The position numbers and the translations under genes were made by a program. Shown here in pieces: positions 6,336-6,714 of a DNA stretch of 6,714 bases (position 1 is its first letter; every line of letters begins with the position of its first letter). This DNA comes from an uncultured Rhodospirillaceae bacterium (GTDB lineage: Bacteria; Pseudomonadota; Alphaproteobacteria; RF32; CAG-239). Below the pieces are notes generated by a model, which was not told the DNA's origin, searched no databases, and saw only the letters and a list, made by a program, of their open reading frames with translations. Location of the stretch: positions 1 through 6,714 of the forward strand of contig OMQE01000040.1 of NCBI GenBank assembly GCA_900313155.1. The letters run 5' to 3'.

Positions 6336-6367
6336 TAAATCAATCTGCAAAACTTCGGATTGATTTA
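6336..6367 (+). promoter_or_regulatory. Hairpin competing with the ssb terminator
   Basis: Bases 6336-6347 pair with 6356-6367, a 12-bp stem including one U-G pair, with an 8-nt loop. It starts 7 nt after the ssb stop codon. Its 3' arm occupies bases needed by the 5' arm of the terminator stem (6353-6363), so only one of the two structures can form at a time, as in attenuators. Confidence 0.45.
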
Positions 6368-6387
6368 GCTCGATTCGGAGTTTTTTT
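6353..6387 (+). terminator. Intrinsic terminator after ssb
   Basis: Bases 6353-6363 pair with 6370-6380 (11 pairs, three of them G-U) around a 6-nt loop, TTTAGC. The stem is followed by seven Ts (6381-6387) and preceded by AAAA (6349-6352), which can extend the stem by four pairs. This is the classic layout of a Rho-independent terminator between ssb and mnmA. Read-through would be needed for mnmA to share the ssb transcript, because little room is left for a separate mnmA promoter. Confidence 0.7.
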
Positions 6388-6409
6388 ATTGCTGAAAGGT
6401 AAAACAAAG

Positions 6410-6714
6410 ATGAAAATATTGGTCGGCATGAGTGGCGGTGTAGATTCTTCAGTGGTGGCAACAATGCTCAAAAAACAAGGACACGAAGTTATTGGGGCCA
6501 CAATGTCCATTTGGGATAAAACTACGGATTTTCATGGCAATATCAGTGCCGATTCGTGCTTTTCGCCACACGAAGAACTAGACATTTCCGCCGCAAAAGC
6601 ACTATGCAAACAGTTGGATATTCCTTTTTATATTTTAGATTGTTCGGCAAGATACAAACAAATGGTTTTGGAAAATTTTAAATCCGAATACAAAGCCGGA
6701 CGTACCCCAAACCC
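6410..6714 (+). CDS. mnmA: tRNA-specific 2-thiouridylase MnmA (5' part, cut by window end)
   Basis: MnmA adenylates and thiolates the wobble uridine (U34) of tRNAs for Lys, Glu and Gln in the cytoplasm. The first 101 residues are present. The PP-loop ATP-binding motif SGGVDSS (8-14) follows the first strand KILVGM. A segment SCFSPHEELDISAAKALC (49-66) follows, then IPFYILDCS (71-79), and the hallmark GRTPN (97-101), which should continue into the CVxCN motif with the catalytic cysteine just beyond the edge. The ATG is preceded by AAAGG (6395-6399) with a rather long 10-nt spacer. An in-frame TAA at 6400-6402 excludes a start further upstream. The ssb terminator lies immediately before it, so expression may depend on read-through. 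Confidence 0.95.
   Translation, partial: MKILVGMSGGVDSSVVATMLKKQGHEVIGATMSIWDKTTDFHGNISADSCFSPHEELDISAAKALCKQLDIPFYILDCSARYKQMVLENFKSEYKAGRTPN

Overview
The window reads as a chromosomal segment of a low-GC, Gram-negative bacterium. The evidence is an outer-membrane FadL-type channel with a signal peptide and terminal Phe, a bifunctional Aas enzyme, an SSB with the usual acidic tip, and MnmA. The mixture is compatible with a proteobacterium, perhaps a host-associated, AT-rich alphaproteobacterium. That placement is an inference from gene content and composition only. Genes carry clear AGGA/AAAGG ribosome binding sites and use the standard code.

Layout. Bases 1-288 hold a small unrecognised ORF that is richer in GC (about 52%, third-position GC about 66%) than everything after it. 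Next comes a compact regulatory knot (299-345), in which a near-consensus promoter and an 11-bp inverted repeat share the same bases. A two-gene plus-strand operon follows: a membrane exporter of the PF11449-like family (361-1209) and a membrane-anchored methyltransferase resembling FAM173 (1221-1790). Bases 1791-2035 separate convergent genes and contain an imperfect 79-bp tandem repeat whose second copy folds into a nested hairpin.

On the minus strand, 3313-2036 encodes an OmpP1/FadL-family channel. It is divergent from aas (3560-5752, GTG start), and the 246-bp gap between them holds a recognisable promoter for each. FadL-type uptake of long-chain fatty acids followed by Aas activation and transfer to lysophospholipid makes a coherent module for scavenging exogenous fatty acids and repairing membranes. 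A long hairpin (5768-5806) separates aas from ssb (5850-6329). After ssb, two mutually exclusive hairpins, one of them an intrinsic terminator, precede mnmA, which runs off the right edge.

Most of the window is ordinary housekeeping and envelope biology, and I do not see a new defence or mobile system. The parts most worth a second look are the FAM173-like methyltransferase in an operon with a metal-exporter-like protein, the palindrome centred on a -10 box, the tandem structured repeat, the Pro-to-Val change in the FadL hatch motif, and the alternative hairpins after ssb.
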